64,000 bases of DNA, taken from positions 186,001-250,000 of the forward strand of contig NZ_UNRE01000004.1 of the NCBI RefSeq assembly GCF_900537085.1. The letters are read 5' to 3'. The position numbers and the translations under genes were made by a program. Below are positions 1-10,894 of this stretch, in pieces. Position 1 is the first letter of the stretch. Each line of letters begins with the position of its first letter. The notes below the pieces were generated by a model. That model saw nothing but the letters and a program-made list of their open reading frames with translations. It was not told the origin of the DNA and did not search any database. The stretch is from Agarivorans sp. Alg241-V36. Lineage in GTDB: Bacteria; Pseudomonadota; Gammaproteobacteria; Enterobacterales; Celerinatantimonadaceae.

Positions 1-999
1 AGCTTGATCAAAGTGGATCGGCTCATAATACCAAAACGGATCCAGCTCTATCGCTACTCCGGTTTGCGAAGCTAAATCCGCAACAAAATCACTAAGCTCT
101 TGATCCATTGCGCTTAACTCTTCATCCAACGGGTGGCGTAAATCAATGCTCATTTCTATTTTGCCGGGAATGGTGTTTCTAGAGTTGGGCATCACATTAA
201 CAAATCCCACGGTTCCACAACCAGGGGGGTGAGCCTTGGCAATTTCTTCAACCTTTTGAATGAGCTGCGTACTGGCCAATAACGCATCCTTACGTAGGTG
301 CATTGGAGTTGTGCCTGCGTGTGATTCTCGACCGGTTAGAGTGGCATTAAACCAGCGCTGCCCTTGGCCGCCAGTCACTACGCCAATCTGTTTTTCTTCC
401 GCCTCTAAGTAAGGGCCTTGTTCAATATGTGTTTCAAAAAAGGCATGGAACTGCCTGCCAGTTACCGGGACATCTCCAGCAAAGCCTATTCGCTGCAACT
501 CATCACCTAAACGCAAACCATCTACGTCACAACTATCGAGTATTTCCTGCAAACTAAAGCGGCCAGACACCACCCCTGAGCCCATCATCGCTGGCGCGAA
601 CCGAGAGCCTTCTTCATTGGTCCATACCGATATTTCAATAGGATGTTTGGTTTTAATGCCGTGATCATTCAACGAGCGCACAACTTCTAGGCCAGACAGA
701 ACCCCAAAAACACCATCAAATTTTCCGCCCGAAGGTTGGGTATCTAAATGACTACCTGTTCCAACAGGCGCTAAACTCATATCCTCGCCGGGACGCACAC
801 AAAATATGTTGCCCACCTGATCCACACTTACCGTGCAGCCAGCTTCTTCAGCCCACTTGATGTAAAGTTCGCGACCTTGCTTATCGAGATCAGTTAAGGC
901 TAAACGTTTGCACCCCCCTTTGGCTGTGGCACCTATTTTTGCCATTTCCATTAAGCTGTCCCACAAGCGGTCACTATTAATTTTAAAGCTACTCATCAT
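1..999 (-). CDS. Zn-dependent hydantoinase/carbamoylase-family amidase (M20 family), partial
   Basis: The reading frame is open from ATG at 999 to the window edge (333 codons), so the C-terminus is missing. Family features are the metal-ligand stretch GSHLDTQPSGGKFDGVFG, a second ligand motif NEEGSRF, and HIEQGPYLE. The family hydrolyses N-carbamoyl amino acids, beta-ureidopropionate or allantoate. The divergent dihydropyrimidinase makes N-carbamoyl-beta-alanine-type products, so a beta-ureidopropionase or carbamoylase role is the best inference. Two ATGs are adjacent (999 and 996). The GGAGG at 1002-1006 sits 2 nt from the first and 5 nt from the second, so 996 may be the real start. Exact substrate is not decidable from sequence. 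Confidence 0.88.
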   Translation of the reverse strand, partial: MMSSFKINSDRLWDSLMEMAKIGATAKGGCKRLALTDLDKQGRELYIKWAEEAGCTVSVDQVGNIFCVRPGEDMSLAPVGTGSHLDTQPSGGKFDGVFGVLSGLEVVRSLNDHGIKTKHPIEISVWTNEEGSRFAPAMMGSGVVSGRFSLQEILDSCDVDGLRLGDELQRIGFAGDVPVTGRQFHAFFETHIEQGPYLEAEEKQIGVVTGGQGQRWFNATLTGRESHAGTTPMHLRKDALLASTQLIQKVEEIAKAHPPGCGTVGFVNVMPNSRNTIPGKIEMSIDLRHPLDEELSAMDQELSDFVADLASQTGVAIELDPFWYYEPIHFDQA

Positions 1000-2884
<1,885 letters not shown>

Positions 2885-2919
2885 GCATTTACCCAATTAA
2901 TAGCAAAATAAGAGAGACA

Positions 2920-3753
2920 ATGATGCTAGCAATACAACAGCCCCAAGAAGAACAAGTAGCACCAGCGGCTAACATCAATCGTTCGATGATATCGGTAGAA
3001 GACCTTTCGCTGGTATTCGACACTAACGATGGTCCAGTTAACGCGCTTTCAAACATTAACTTGAATATTAACGAGGGCGATTTCGTGTCATTTATCGGCC
3101 CCTCTGGCTGTGGTAAAACCACCCTATTGCGGGTAATTGCTGACTTAGAGCAAGCCACTTCAGGAAGCATTAAAGTAGACGGCACTTCACCTAAAGATGC
3201 GCGACTCAATCGACTTTATGGCTATGTGTTTCAAGCACCTGGCCTATTACCATGGCGCACTATTCAACAAAACTGCGCCTTACCAATGGAAATATCTGGA
3301 CAGTCTGGCGCTCATCAACAAAAACAAATCGATAAAAATCTAAAGATGGTTGGCCTTCAGGATTTTCACAATAAGTTTCCTTGGCAGCTATCCGGAGGCA
3401 TGCAACAACGCGCCTCTATTGCTCGAGCTTTATGTATTAATCCGCAGTTGCTGCTAATGGACGAGCCCTTTGGTGCCTTAGATGAAATTACCCGTGACCA
3501 CATGAATATGGAGTTACTGCGCATCTGGCAGGAAACTCAAAAAACCGTGGTGTTTGTTACCCATTCTATCGACGAAGCAGTGCTTCTCTCCACCCATATC
3601 GTAGTGATGTCGCCGCGCCCAGGGCGCATTGTAAAAGTGATTGAGAGCCCCTTGCCTAAGTTAAAAACACTCGCATTACGCGACCAGGCTGCTTTTCATC
3701 AATTGGCTGCCGAAATTCGCAGCGCCCTAGCCAACGACCATGCCATTGATTAG
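2920..3753 (+). CDS. ABC transporter ATP-binding protein (nitrate/sulfonate/pyrimidine-type)
   Basis: A 277-aa ATPase with Walker A GPSGCGKTT, Q-loop FQAPGLLPWR, signature LSGGMQQRASIARAL, Walker B LLLMDEPFGALDE and the H-loop VTHSIDEAV. The PWR after the Q-loop and the short length are typical of the SsuB/TauB/ThiZ group. It is followed after 20 bp by two permeases and a NMT1-type binding protein, so it should power that importer. Clustering with dihydropyrimidinase suggests uptake of a pyrimidine or hydantoin, which is inference. A GAGAG sequence precedes the double ATG at 2920/2923. Confidence 0.92.
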   Translation: MMLAIQQPQEEQVAPAANINRSMISVEDLSLVFDTNDGPVNALSNINLNINEGDFVSFIGPSGCGKTTLLRVIADLEQATSGSIKVDGTSPKDARLNRLYGYVFQAPGLLPWRTIQQNCALPMEISGQSGAHQQKQIDKNLKMVGLQDFHNKFPWQLSGGMQQRASIARALCINPQLLLMDEPFGALDEITRDHMNMELLRIWQETQKTVVFVTHSIDEAVLLSTHIVVMSPRPGRIVKVIESPLPKLKTLALRDQAAFHQLAAEIRSALANDHAID

Positions 3754-3773
3754 ATTCATGGGAGAGTAGTGAT

Positions 3774-4661
3774 ATGAAAAATCTCAATATTGGAGCCAGT
3801 TGGCTACCGCTCGCCAGCATGATTTTAGCCATTATTGGCATCTGGTATCTGGCAGCGTTGATCATGAATGGTAACCAACTAATCAACCAGCTAGAGCGTA
3901 AAAAACAGCAGTGGTCATACAGCCAAATTGCTAGTCAAGCCTATCAAGTAAAACGACCAATGCTGCCGGCGCCTCATCAAGTGGCCTTAGAGTTGAAAAA
4001 GTCGGTGTTTGATACGTCGGTAAGCTCTAAGCGATCTTTAGTTCACCATAGCCTAATCACCTTAAACTCCACCATGCTGGGTTTTTTCTTGGGCTCTGTT
4101 GTAGGCATTGTTATTGCCATAGGCATTGTTCATAACAAGACCTTAGAGGCGAGTTTAATGCCTTGGATAATTGCTTCCCAAACCATTCCCATACTCGCCA
4201 TTGCGCCGATTATTGTGGTGGTATTAGGCGCGCTAAATATCACCGGGGTACTACCTAAAGCGGTTATCTCAATGTACTTGTCTTTCTTCCCGGTCACCAT
4301 TGGCATGGTAAAAGGCTTACGCGCCTCCGACACTCTGCATGTTGAACTCATGCGCACCTACAATGCCAGCGCACTGCAAACATTTTGGAAGCTGAGGTGG
4401 TATTCGGCGCAACCCTACTTATTTGCCAGTTTAAAAGTTGCGATTGCGGCCGCGTTAGTGGGGGCCATTGTGGCCGAACTCCCCACGGGTGCTCAGGGAG
4501 GTTTGGGTTCACGTTTGTTAAGCGGCTCTTACTACGGCCAAACGCAGCAGATTTGGGCAGCCCTGATCATGGCAGCCCTGCTCGGCTCGTTACTGGTATG
4601 GATAGTTAACCTAGCAGAAACCGCCTTGCTAAAACGTCGCGGAGGGCTGAGTAATGCCTAA
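3774..4661 (+). CDS. ABC transporter permease (BPD_transp_1), first of pair
   Basis: A 295-aa inner-membrane permease with about six hydrophobic segments. The cytoplasmic coupling loop (EAA-like) lies in ELMRTYNASALQTFWKLRWYSAQPY. The stretch between the first membrane segment and the transport domain, roughly residues 30-80, is polar and unusually long. A GGGAGAG sequence lies 9 nt before the ATG. The gene overlaps the next permease by 8 bp, indicating translational coupling and a heterodimeric channel. Confidence 0.9.
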   Translation: MKNLNIGASWLPLASMILAIIGIWYLAALIMNGNQLINQLERKKQQWSYSQIASQAYQVKRPMLPAPHQVALELKKSVFDTSVSSKRSLVHHSLITLNSTMLGFFLGSVVGIVIAIGIVHNKTLEASLMPWIIASQTIPILAIAPIIVVVLGALNITGVLPKAVISMYLSFFPVTIGMVKGLRASDTLHVELMRTYNASALQTFWKLRWYSAQPYLFASLKVAIAAALVGAIVAELPTGAQGGLGSRLLSGSYYGQTQQIWAALIMAALLGSLLVWIVNLAETALLKRRGGLSNA

Positions 4662-5616
4662 GTATGTTTTAACCATTAGTTACCTCTGTTTATTAGCTAG
4701 CCAAGTAGTGGTAGTTAGCTCCAGTGGGCAAGGTTTTTACCAACAATCTCCAGGCTTATTAATACTGCTTGCGGTAGCAGCTTATGCCGTTACCGCCTTG
4801 CTAAGCCAGCTCACGCAGCTTGCCGAGACTCATCCTAACTACGCGGCTGTCACTAAAGTCCTAGTGCCCAGTTTGTTTGCCTTTTTGTTATTGCTTACTT
4901 GGCAAAGCATCGTGGTAGGTTTTGCTGTCTCAGCAGTATTGCTGCCAGCCCCTAGCGCTATTTTCTATAGTTTAAGCAATAACCTCCCGATGTTTTGGGC
5001 TGACTTTAAACAAACTTATTTGAAGGCGGTTCTGGCGGGTTATTTTCTTGGTTGCAGCGCTGGGTTCATTGTTGCTCAACTGGCGGTAAAGAGCCGTTTT
5101 TTGCGCCTTGGCTTAGTACCTCTAGGTAACTTTATGTCGGCGATCCCCATTGTAGGTATCGCGCCTATCATGGTGATGTGGTTTGGTTTTGACTGGCAGT
5201 CAAAAGCCGCAGTGATTGTAGTTATGACATTTTTCCCCATGTTTATTAATACACTTGCGGGTTTACAGTCAACCGACGCCATTCATAGCGACTTAATGCA
5301 TACCTACGCAGCCAACAAGTCACAAATTTTTATTAAAAGCCAACTGCCACAGGCTTTGCCCTTCATTTTTAACGCCTTAAAACTCAACTCGACCCTGGCA
5401 CTGATTGGCGCAATTGTGGCTGAGTTTTTTGGCACACCTATCGTAGGTATGGGCTTTCGGATTTCTACTGAGGTAGGGCGAATGAACATGGATATGGTTT
5501 GGGCCACAATTGTTGTTGCGGCAATTGCTGGTTCTTTAAGTTATGGAGCTCTGGCTCTGTTGGAAAGGTCACTACTGTTTTGGCATCCCTCATTTAGAGG
5601 AACACATAAGCGCTAG
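4654..5616 (+). CDS. ABC transporter permease (BPD_transp_1), second of pair
   Basis: A 320-aa membrane protein paralogous to the preceding permease. The coupling-loop region is DLMHTYAANKSQIFIKSQLPQALPFIFNALK. Extra hydrophobic segments at the N-terminus (residues 5-20 and 30-50) precede the core transport domain. The start codon overlaps the end of the upstream gene. With the ATPase at 2920 and the binding protein at 5658 it completes an importer of the ThiXYZ/SsuABC type. Confidence 0.9.
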   Translation: MPKYVLTISYLCLLASQVVVVSSSGQGFYQQSPGLLILLAVAAYAVTALLSQLTQLAETHPNYAAVTKVLVPSLFAFLLLLTWQSIVVGFAVSAVLLPAPSAIFYSLSNNLPMFWADFKQTYLKAVLAGYFLGCSAGFIVAQLAVKSRFLRLGLVPLGNFMSAIPIVGIAPIMVMWFGFDWQSKAAVIVVMTFFPMFINTLAGLQSTDAIHSDLMHTYAANKSQIFIKSQLPQALPFIFNALKLNSTLALIGAIVAEFFGTPIVGMGFRISTEVGRMNMDMVWATIVVAAIAGSLSYGALALLERSLLFWHPSFRGTHKR

Positions 5617-5657
5617 TTTTACACACTCAAGTATTGTTGCAATAAAGGGAATTAACT

Positions 5658-6662
5658 ATGAATAAGAAACTGATTTCATTCGCATCGGGCGCTGCATTAC
5701 TTGCAGCGAGTTTTGGGACATCTGCAGCAGAGAAGCTGACTTTACAGCTAAAGTGGGTAACTCAAGCACAGTTTGCTGGATACTACGTTGCGCTAAACAA
5801 AGGCTTTTACCAAGACCAAGGAATTGATTTAACGATTAAACCCGGTGGGCCCGACATAGCGCCAGCTCAAGTGCTTGCCGGTGGCGGTGCCGACGTAGTT
5901 GTAGATTGGTTACCTTCTGCTTTAGCGACAAGAGAGAAAGGTTTGCCACTGGTTAACATAGGGCAGATTTATGGCAAATCAGGCATGATGTTAACCTGTT
6001 TGAAATCTAGCGGCATTAGTAGCCCTGCCGACTTTAAAGGCAAAACCTTAGGGGTGTGGTTTTTTGGTAACGAATACCCTTTCTTGAGCTGGATGTCTAA
6101 ATTAGGCTACGCCACTACAGGCGGCGAAGATGGAGTTACAGTGCTAAAACAAGGGTTTAATGTGGACCCTATTTTCCAAGGCCAAGCTGACTGCGTTTCT
6201 ACCATGACCTACAACGAATATGGTCAAGTACTTGATGGCGGTTTAAGCAACGAAGAACTGATGCTGTTTAAGTATGAAGAAGAAGGCGTAGCCACCTTAG
6301 AAGACGGTTTGTATGTGCTAGAAGACAGCTTAAAAGACAGTAAAAAGCTAGCTACTTACGCCAAGTTTTTGAAAGCGACTATTCAAGGCTGGGAATGGGC
6401 GGCAGCTAACCCTAAAGAAGCGGGCCTAATAGTATTGGATTACGATGATACTGGCGCTCAAACTGAAGAGCACCAAATTCGCATGGCAAACGAAGTAGCA
6501 AAATTACTGGCTAGCAGTGATAAAGGAATTGGCTACTTAGATCCAGCTGCCTTTGACCGCACCGTAAATGTTCTGCTTGATAGTGATTCAACTCCAGTAA
6601 TCACCAAAAAGCCGGAAGGCGCTTACACTCATGCAGTATTTGAAGCCGCGGCAAAACTATAA
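5658..6662 (+). CDS. ABC transporter substrate-binding protein, NMT1/THI5-like
   Basis: A 334-aa periplasmic protein with a clear Sec signal peptide ending near ASFGTSAA-EK. The mature start LTLQLKWVTQAQFAGYYVALNKGFYQDQGIDL is the hallmark of the NMT1/THI5 family, which binds hydroxymethylpyrimidine, N-formyl-aminopyrimidine, riboflavin or related rings. Location after dihydropyrimidinase and the two permeases suggests a pyrimidine or hydantoin ligand. It is the last gene of the operon, followed by a hairpin terminator at 6688. AAAGGGAATTAACT precedes the ATG. Confidence 0.92.
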   Translation: MNKKLISFASGAALLAASFGTSAAEKLTLQLKWVTQAQFAGYYVALNKGFYQDQGIDLTIKPGGPDIAPAQVLAGGGADVVVDWLPSALATREKGLPLVNIGQIYGKSGMMLTCLKSSGISSPADFKGKTLGVWFFGNEYPFLSWMSKLGYATTGGEDGVTVLKQGFNVDPIFQGQADCVSTMTYNEYGQVLDGGLSNEELMLFKYEEEGVATLEDGLYVLEDSLKDSKKLATYAKFLKATIQGWEWAAANPKEAGLIVLDYDDTGAQTEEHQIRMANEVAKLLASSDKGIGYLDPAAFDRTVNVLLDSDSTPVITKKPEGAYTHAVFEAAAKL

Positions 6663-6687
6663 AGAAACGGTCATACTTCGCTAAATT

Positions 6688-6712
6688 AAAGGCTGCTTAA
6701 TGCAGCCTTTTA
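6688..6712 (+). terminator. Rho-independent terminator after the importer operon
   Basis: The stem AAAGGCTGC (6688-6696) pairs with GCAGCCTTT (6702-6710) around a TTAAT loop, followed by T-rich sequence. It lies 26 bp after the stop codon of the binding protein. Confidence 0.85.
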
Positions 6713-6740
6713 ACTTTCTTCTGGTAACAACTTCTCACTT

Positions 6741-6902
6741 ATACCAATCACACTAAGTAAGTGATCAGAAATAACGCAGGAAAAATACTCGAGAATAAGG
6801 CAGAATTTTTCGATAAGTAGTTATTCTACAATCAAAAACTCTAACGCAGTTATCGAGTATTTTAACCAGATAGAATGAACAGTTACTTTGTACGATTGGT
6901 AT
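6741..6902. repeat. MITE-like palindromic repeat, full-length copy (162 bp)
   Basis: The element starts ATACCAATC and ends GATTGGTAT, giving 9-bp terminal inverted repeats. Inside, AAATACTCGAGAATAA on the left is matched in inverse by TTATCGAGTATTT on the right, and AGAATTTTT by AAAAACTCT, so the whole unit can fold into one long imperfect hairpin. There is no ORF. Its right end supplies the first base of the TAA stop codon of the gene at 6902. A 29-bp internally deleted copy occurs at 53610-53638. From memory, similar repeats are common in marine gammaproteobacteria; I could not search for them. Confidence 0.8.
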
Positions 6903-7393
6903 TAAGACTTAAGTGTCCGCCCCACCCTTCTAATCGGCCACATCAGCAGGCCGCCAAACAACAAAGCGGCCAATCCACTATAGGCTAATAATAATGGCTC
7001 TAAAGATATACCAGGTTTGAAGTTACCGAGTACTTTTTCAAGCGTTTCCCAGCGCTGAGGGCTAAGCATGTATTTGGCTTTTTGATAATAAGAGCCTTGC
7101 TCAAAGACTGTAATTGCTTGGCTCAGCTCCTCGTATTCATACATGGTTTGCTGTTTTTGCTCGGCGTCTGTGCGCACCGCCAAGTTAGGATTATTCTTAA
7201 AGTCATCAATCATCGCGTTAATGCTTGAGTATTGGTGCAACTCAGCATTCTGTTGAAAGTTGTCCACTTGCTGTTGCAATACATCATGTTGACCACTGAC
7301 AAACTGTAAGTAATGATTGCTTAACAGCGGCAACTGCATAAAGCCCAACAACAGAACCGCAAACAAAACCTTGTCTAAGGTATTAACCAACAA
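6902..7393 (-). CDS. DUF2937-like inner-membrane protein
   Basis: A small membrane protein of about 163 aa. Hydrophobic segments lie at the N-terminus (KVLFAVLLLGFMQLPLL) and near the C-terminus (LLAYSGLAALLFGGLLMWPI), with a glutamine-rich, probably periplasmic helical region between. The pattern of an N-terminal membrane helix followed by QLPLLSNHYLQFVSGQ resembles DUF2937 proteins; function is unknown. There is no ATG. TTG codons occur at 7411 and 7393; the second is preferred because AGAGGG lies 7 nt upstream of it. The stop codon touches the MITE-like repeat. Confidence 0.7.
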   Translation of the reverse strand: MLVNTLDKVLFAVLLLGFMQLPLLSNHYLQFVSGQHDVLQQQVDNFQQNAELHQYSSINAMIDDFKNNPNLAVRTDAEQKQQTMYEYEELSQAITVFEQGSYYQKAKYMLSPQRWETLEKVLGNFKPGISLEPLLLAYSGLAALLFGGLLMWPIRRVGRTLKS

Positions 7394-7580
7394 ACCGCGC
7401 CCTCTTAACAACCTATGCTAGACAAGAACAATAAGCGAAGTCATAGCTTACTTCAAAGCCATTGATTGATAACGCTCACGAATAAGCACTAGAAACAGGA
7501 TTGCTTGTTTAAGCTATTTGATTGAAGTCCGATTGGGCTGAATGATTGCACACATAGGGAAAACGCCGGCATCAAAACGT

Positions 7581-7605
7581 AAAAAAGCCGTCACTAGGAC
7601 GGCTT
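7581..7605 (-). terminator. Orphan tRNA-type terminator
   Basis: On the minus strand the stem AAGCCGTC, loop CTAGT and stem GACGGCTT are followed by a T-run. It stands just downstream of the tRNA-Leu relic, the same arrangement as the hairpin after the intact tRNA-Leu at 41760, so it is probably the terminator of a lost tRNA gene. Confidence 0.75.
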
Positions 7606-7620
7606 CTTCTAAATCTAAAT

Positions 7621-7646
7621 ATGGTACAGAGGCCGGACTAGAACAA
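7621..7646 (-). pseudogene. tRNA-Leu 3'-end relic
   Basis: The plus-strand sequence TGGTACAGAGGCCGGACTAG matches the T-arm and acceptor end of the intact tRNA-Leu(CAA) at 41760-41846 with one missing base and one substitution. The remaining tRNA body, including the anticodon arm, is not recognisable beyond about 7646. No functional tRNA can be drawn here. Confidence 0.7.
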
Positions 7647-7901
7647 ACTCGTTAATCATGTGATTCATTTATATTAAGATTCAAGCAACTCAATACAGGA
7701 TTACTTAAACTATTCATCACCATACAATAATAAACCATACTCAGATTACTCAATTAAAATGTATACGTAAGCATACGCATCACCCTTGCGTTACTAATCA
7801 GCTTTACAACTTATAACAGTGATTCCCTGTCGGGGCAGCCGCAAAAAAAACACTTGGCAACCAATAAAACAGCCTTTGCTTAGCTAAGCCTGAACAATCC
7901 T

Positions 7902-8414
7902 TTATAATCGCAGTGCAGCCGTCACTTTTTGTTGCTCATTGCATAAGTAACTCACCCGATAATAAGATGCCTCAAACCCCAATAGCGAAATAACCTGATT
8001 AGCCGGAATCACCTCTCCCGCTGTATTGGTGATCTCTTGAGCAAAGCTGACTGAATTTGCCATTTTTAAGTTGGCAATAACAGGCTCCGATAAGCCGTGA
8101 CTTAAATCCACCGTTAAAGCCTTGCCATCGAGGTATAGGGTTTTATGTTGGGCACTCAAAATGTTGTGCTCAACCCTCACCCCGCCCTCGGCAGCACAGC
8201 TAAGTTTAAAAATGCCATAGTGCTTAACTAGGCCGACTAAACCATGGATGTTGGACTTAAGTACACCGGCACTGGTGAACAGCTCCTTATAAGTAATTTG
8301 CGCATTGTTACTTATGGTCTCGTTGGGTTGGTTTTTAACCCGAAAACTGTTGTAAGCAAATAAGCTGGGGGACACTAGCATGGCGAACAAACCCAGCCAA
8401 ATAATCGCTTTCAA
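7902..8414 (-). CDS. Exported protein of unknown function
   Basis: About 170 aa with an N-terminal signal-like segment (KAIIWLGLFAMLVSPSLFA-YN). I do not recognise the family. The mature part contains two cysteines (SCAAEGG and SYLCNEQ) that could form a disulfide. Two in-frame ATG codons lie upstream at 8447 and 8438, but a TTG at 8414 has AAGGAGA 6 nt ahead of it and places the signal peptide at the very N-terminus, so TTG is my choice. It is separated from the chemoreceptor by about 130 bp on the upstream side. Confidence 0.6.
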   Translation of the reverse strand: MKAIIWLGLFAMLVSPSLFAYNSFRVKNQPNETISNNAQITYKELFTSAGVLKSNIHGLVGLVKHYGIFKLSCAAEGGVRVEHNILSAQHKTLYLDGKALTVDLSHGLSEPVIANLKMANSVSFAQEITNTAGEVIPANQVISLLGFEASYYRVSYLCNEQQKVTAALRL

Positions 8415-8545
8415 AACACTCTCCTTGTAATGACTCATTTGTTGCATGCTGCTTTCCCTGATTTATACCGCTTACGGTCAGGCTATAAACAACTAAGCCT
8501 CGCTTTAATTAACGCAGCACGTCCCTGTGCTTTATCTGACGCTAT

Positions 8546-10567
8546 TTACACTTTAAAGCCCAATACCAGTTCATTTTGCTGATGGGCTAACTCATCCAAT
8601 TTGTTACTCACCTTAGCAACAAGCTTCATAGAGTGAGTATTGGAATCGGCAACATGATTAATGTCTTCCAAACTTCGGGCAATCATATTAGCGGTGGTGG
8701 TTTGCTCTTCGGCGGCATGAGCAATTTGATAGCTCATTTGGCTAATTTCGGCGATGCTGGTTTGAATGTCAGTCATTGCCTTATTAGCCTGCTCAGAGTG
8801 CTCCACACTGTTTTGCATTTCACTTACGCAGCGTTGAATCACCGCACTGGCATCTTCAGATTTATCTTGTAAACCTTGGATCATTTCTTCAATTTCGCTA
8901 GTAGCATCTGTAGTGCGTTTTGCCAACACCCGCACTTCGTCCGCCACTACCGAGAACCCACGCCCTTGCTCACCCGCTCTGGCTGCCTCGATAGCAGCAT
9001 TTAGCGCCAGTAGATTGGTTTGCATAGCTATTTGCTGAATCACGTCGAGAATAGAGCCAATATCTACACTCATTTGCTGCACAGCAGACACCGCATCTAC
9101 TGATTCATTAAGTTGACCAGATAAGGTATTGATAGTGGCAGTATTGTTACTCATAACTAAGCTACCGGTGCGCACTGCCGACTCTACATCCCCCACCTTT
9201 TGCATCGAGCTTCTCGCACTTGCCTCTACATCTTTAACAGAGTGTTCCATTTCGGTCATGGCAGTCGCAACAGTAGCAGTTTGATGGCGCTGCTCACCAA
9301 GGCGCTCACTTGAATCCGACATGGCAGACTGATTTTGCGCAGACACCTCGGCCAAGTTAGTCGAAGTAACCCCAAGCTTTTGTAAAATGCTCTGCAAGTG
9401 ACTCGCTAAGGTATTAATGTGCGCGCCCAACTGTTCAAATTCGATAAAGCTATGGTTGTCCACTCGCTGGCGCATATCACCAGCGGTAAGGGCTTCGAGA
9501 GTTTGCAGCATACTGGCTAAAGGTTTACGTACGTTACGCGACAAGATCCAAGCTAAAAACAGTAAGAAGGCACTCACCACCCCACCAATAACAAAGGCGT
9601 GCTGATAACTGTCGCGGTAAATAGTTTCGGCACTATCAATGGCGCTATCTTTTAGTACGTTAGCTGCTTGTCTAAATTCACCTAATATGGCCAGAGCCTT
9701 ATCCACTTCTTCGGCCAGCACCGCAATGTTTTGATACAGTAAATTGCGTGATTTAACCGAGCGGTGATGTAAATCTAATACCCCACCTTTTTTGCCTACG
9801 TCTTGAATAAATTGCTTAGTTGCTTGGTCAAAGTGCTGGCTAAGTTCGGGCAGTTGCGTAGCCAAACCTTGATATGAAAAATTAAGCCTGGTAACACTGC
9901 GCTTGTTATTTTTTATTGCCTCTGCAATGGCTTTTACATCATCACTAGCCAAAGCATCTGAAGTAATGGTTTCGGTTTGTTTTAGTTTTTCAAAATAGCT
10001 TTTAGCCATGAGTTTTACGGCTAAATCATCTTGGCTATTTACGAATTCGCTCATGCCAAGACGCAATTCAGTTTGCAACTGTTGAAAGCGGCGAGCGGTT
10101 ATTCTCCGCTCGCTTTGAGCAGAGAGCTGATTACGGTAGTTAGCCATAGCCAGTTTAGACTCGGCAAAGTAGCGCTGTTCTAGTTCTTCTAATGCAAATA
10201 GTTGCTCAGTCAGAGAAGAGTCTTTTAGCGTAGCTTGCTTAAGCTTTGCCAATGCAGCTAAAAAAGCTTGATGATCTTGCTCGAATTTGTTGGCAAACTC
10301 TTGCTGCTTAGCGCTGTTTTCTGTAGTCAAAAAATCTTTAAAGGTTTTATCGGCGATCAGCAAATTTACGCTGGTAAGGTTGGAATAGGTGACTAAGGGA
10401 AGGGCATCAGAGTTCACCATCAGCAGCTGCTGGTGCACCCGGCTAGTCCCACTAAGCATTAAAGCTACAGTAACAATAAATAGCGACACCATTACTGCAA
10501 AACCTAAATACATTCGTCTAACTAGAGAAGTATTGCGAGCCTTTTTATTTGAGAACAATCTAATCAT
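8546..10567 (-). CDS. Methyl-accepting chemotaxis protein
   Basis: A 673-aa chemoreceptor. The first membrane segment is at about residues 19-40. A large, mostly helical periplasmic sensor region of about 280 residues follows, then a second membrane helix near 323-343, a HAMP domain and the cytoplasmic signalling domain. The conserved hairpin tip (QTNLLALNAAIEAARAGEQ, GFSVVADEVR) is intact near residues 515-550. The C-terminus lacks a CheR/CheB-tethering pentapeptide. The ligand is unknown. It is a single-gene unit between the small exported protein and the porin, and no beta-glucan operator is near it. Confidence 0.95.
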   Translation of the reverse strand: MIRLFSNKKARNTSLVRRMYLGFAVMVSLFIVTVALMLSGTSRVHQQLLMVNSDALPLVTYSNLTSVNLLIADKTFKDFLTTENSAKQQEFANKFEQDHQAFLAALAKLKQATLKDSSLTEQLFALEELEQRYFAESKLAMANYRNQLSAQSERRITARRFQQLQTELRLGMSEFVNSQDDLAVKLMAKSYFEKLKQTETITSDALASDDVKAIAEAIKNNKRSVTRLNFSYQGLATQLPELSQHFDQATKQFIQDVGKKGGVLDLHHRSVKSRNLLYQNIAVLAEEVDKALAILGEFRQAANVLKDSAIDSAETIYRDSYQHAFVIGGVVSAFLLFLAWILSRNVRKPLASMLQTLEALTAGDMRQRVDNHSFIEFEQLGAHINTLASHLQSILQKLGVTSTNLAEVSAQNQSAMSDSSERLGEQRHQTATVATAMTEMEHSVKDVEASARSSMQKVGDVESAVRTGSLVMSNNTATINTLSGQLNESVDAVSAVQQMSVDIGSILDVIQQIAMQTNLLALNAAIEAARAGEQGRGFSVVADEVRVLAKRTTDATSEIEEMIQGLQDKSEDASAVIQRCVSEMQNSVEHSEQANKAMTDIQTSIAEISQMSYQIAHAAEEQTTTANMIARSLEDINHVADSNTHSMKLVAKVSNKLDELAHQQNELVLGFKV

Positions 10568-10894
10568 ACATCACCAAGAATTCACTATATTTACAATATC
10601 CATAACTACGACATAACTAATAGCCAGTAATATAAATACTCCTATCAAGATCATTATCTGACTCCTAAAGTTGGCAAATAACTAAAAAAGGACGAGACAA
10701 AAGCGCTACTAAACACTGCCCTACACAAACCAGTGTTAGTGGTTAATAAAGCTAGTGGGCAATTGTTCAGCTCTCTATTGCTCACTACCTAGTTAACCGC
10801 GTTATTGCCTCGCCTACCTCAATAAAAGGTAAAGAACGAAAGGAAACGTTATGAACTAGCTAGAGCCTCTAGTTAGGTAGAGGCTCTAAAGGGC
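10568..10894. other. Intergenic region, chemoreceptor/porin
   Basis: These 327 bp contain the promoter region of the chemoreceptor and the hairpin after the porin (10861-10888). No ORF with a ribosome-binding site and no GAAAGCGCTT-type operator is present. Confidence 0.5.
10861..10888 (-). terminator. Hairpin after the LamB-type porin gene
   Basis: TAGAGCCTCTA (10861-10871) and TAGAGGCTCTA (10878-10888) form a perfect 11-bp stem 7 bp after the porin stop codon. A clear T-run is missing, so it may stabilise mRNA ends instead of, or as well as, terminating transcription. Confidence 0.65.

Larger units (their letters stand above)
7394..7901. other. Intergenic region with tRNA relic and terminator
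   Basis: These 508 bp hold no convincing ORF. The recognisable content is a hairpin terminator at 7581-7605 and a tRNA-Leu 3' fragment at 7621-7646, listed separately. The remainder is AT-rich and I see nothing else in it. Confidence 0.5.
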
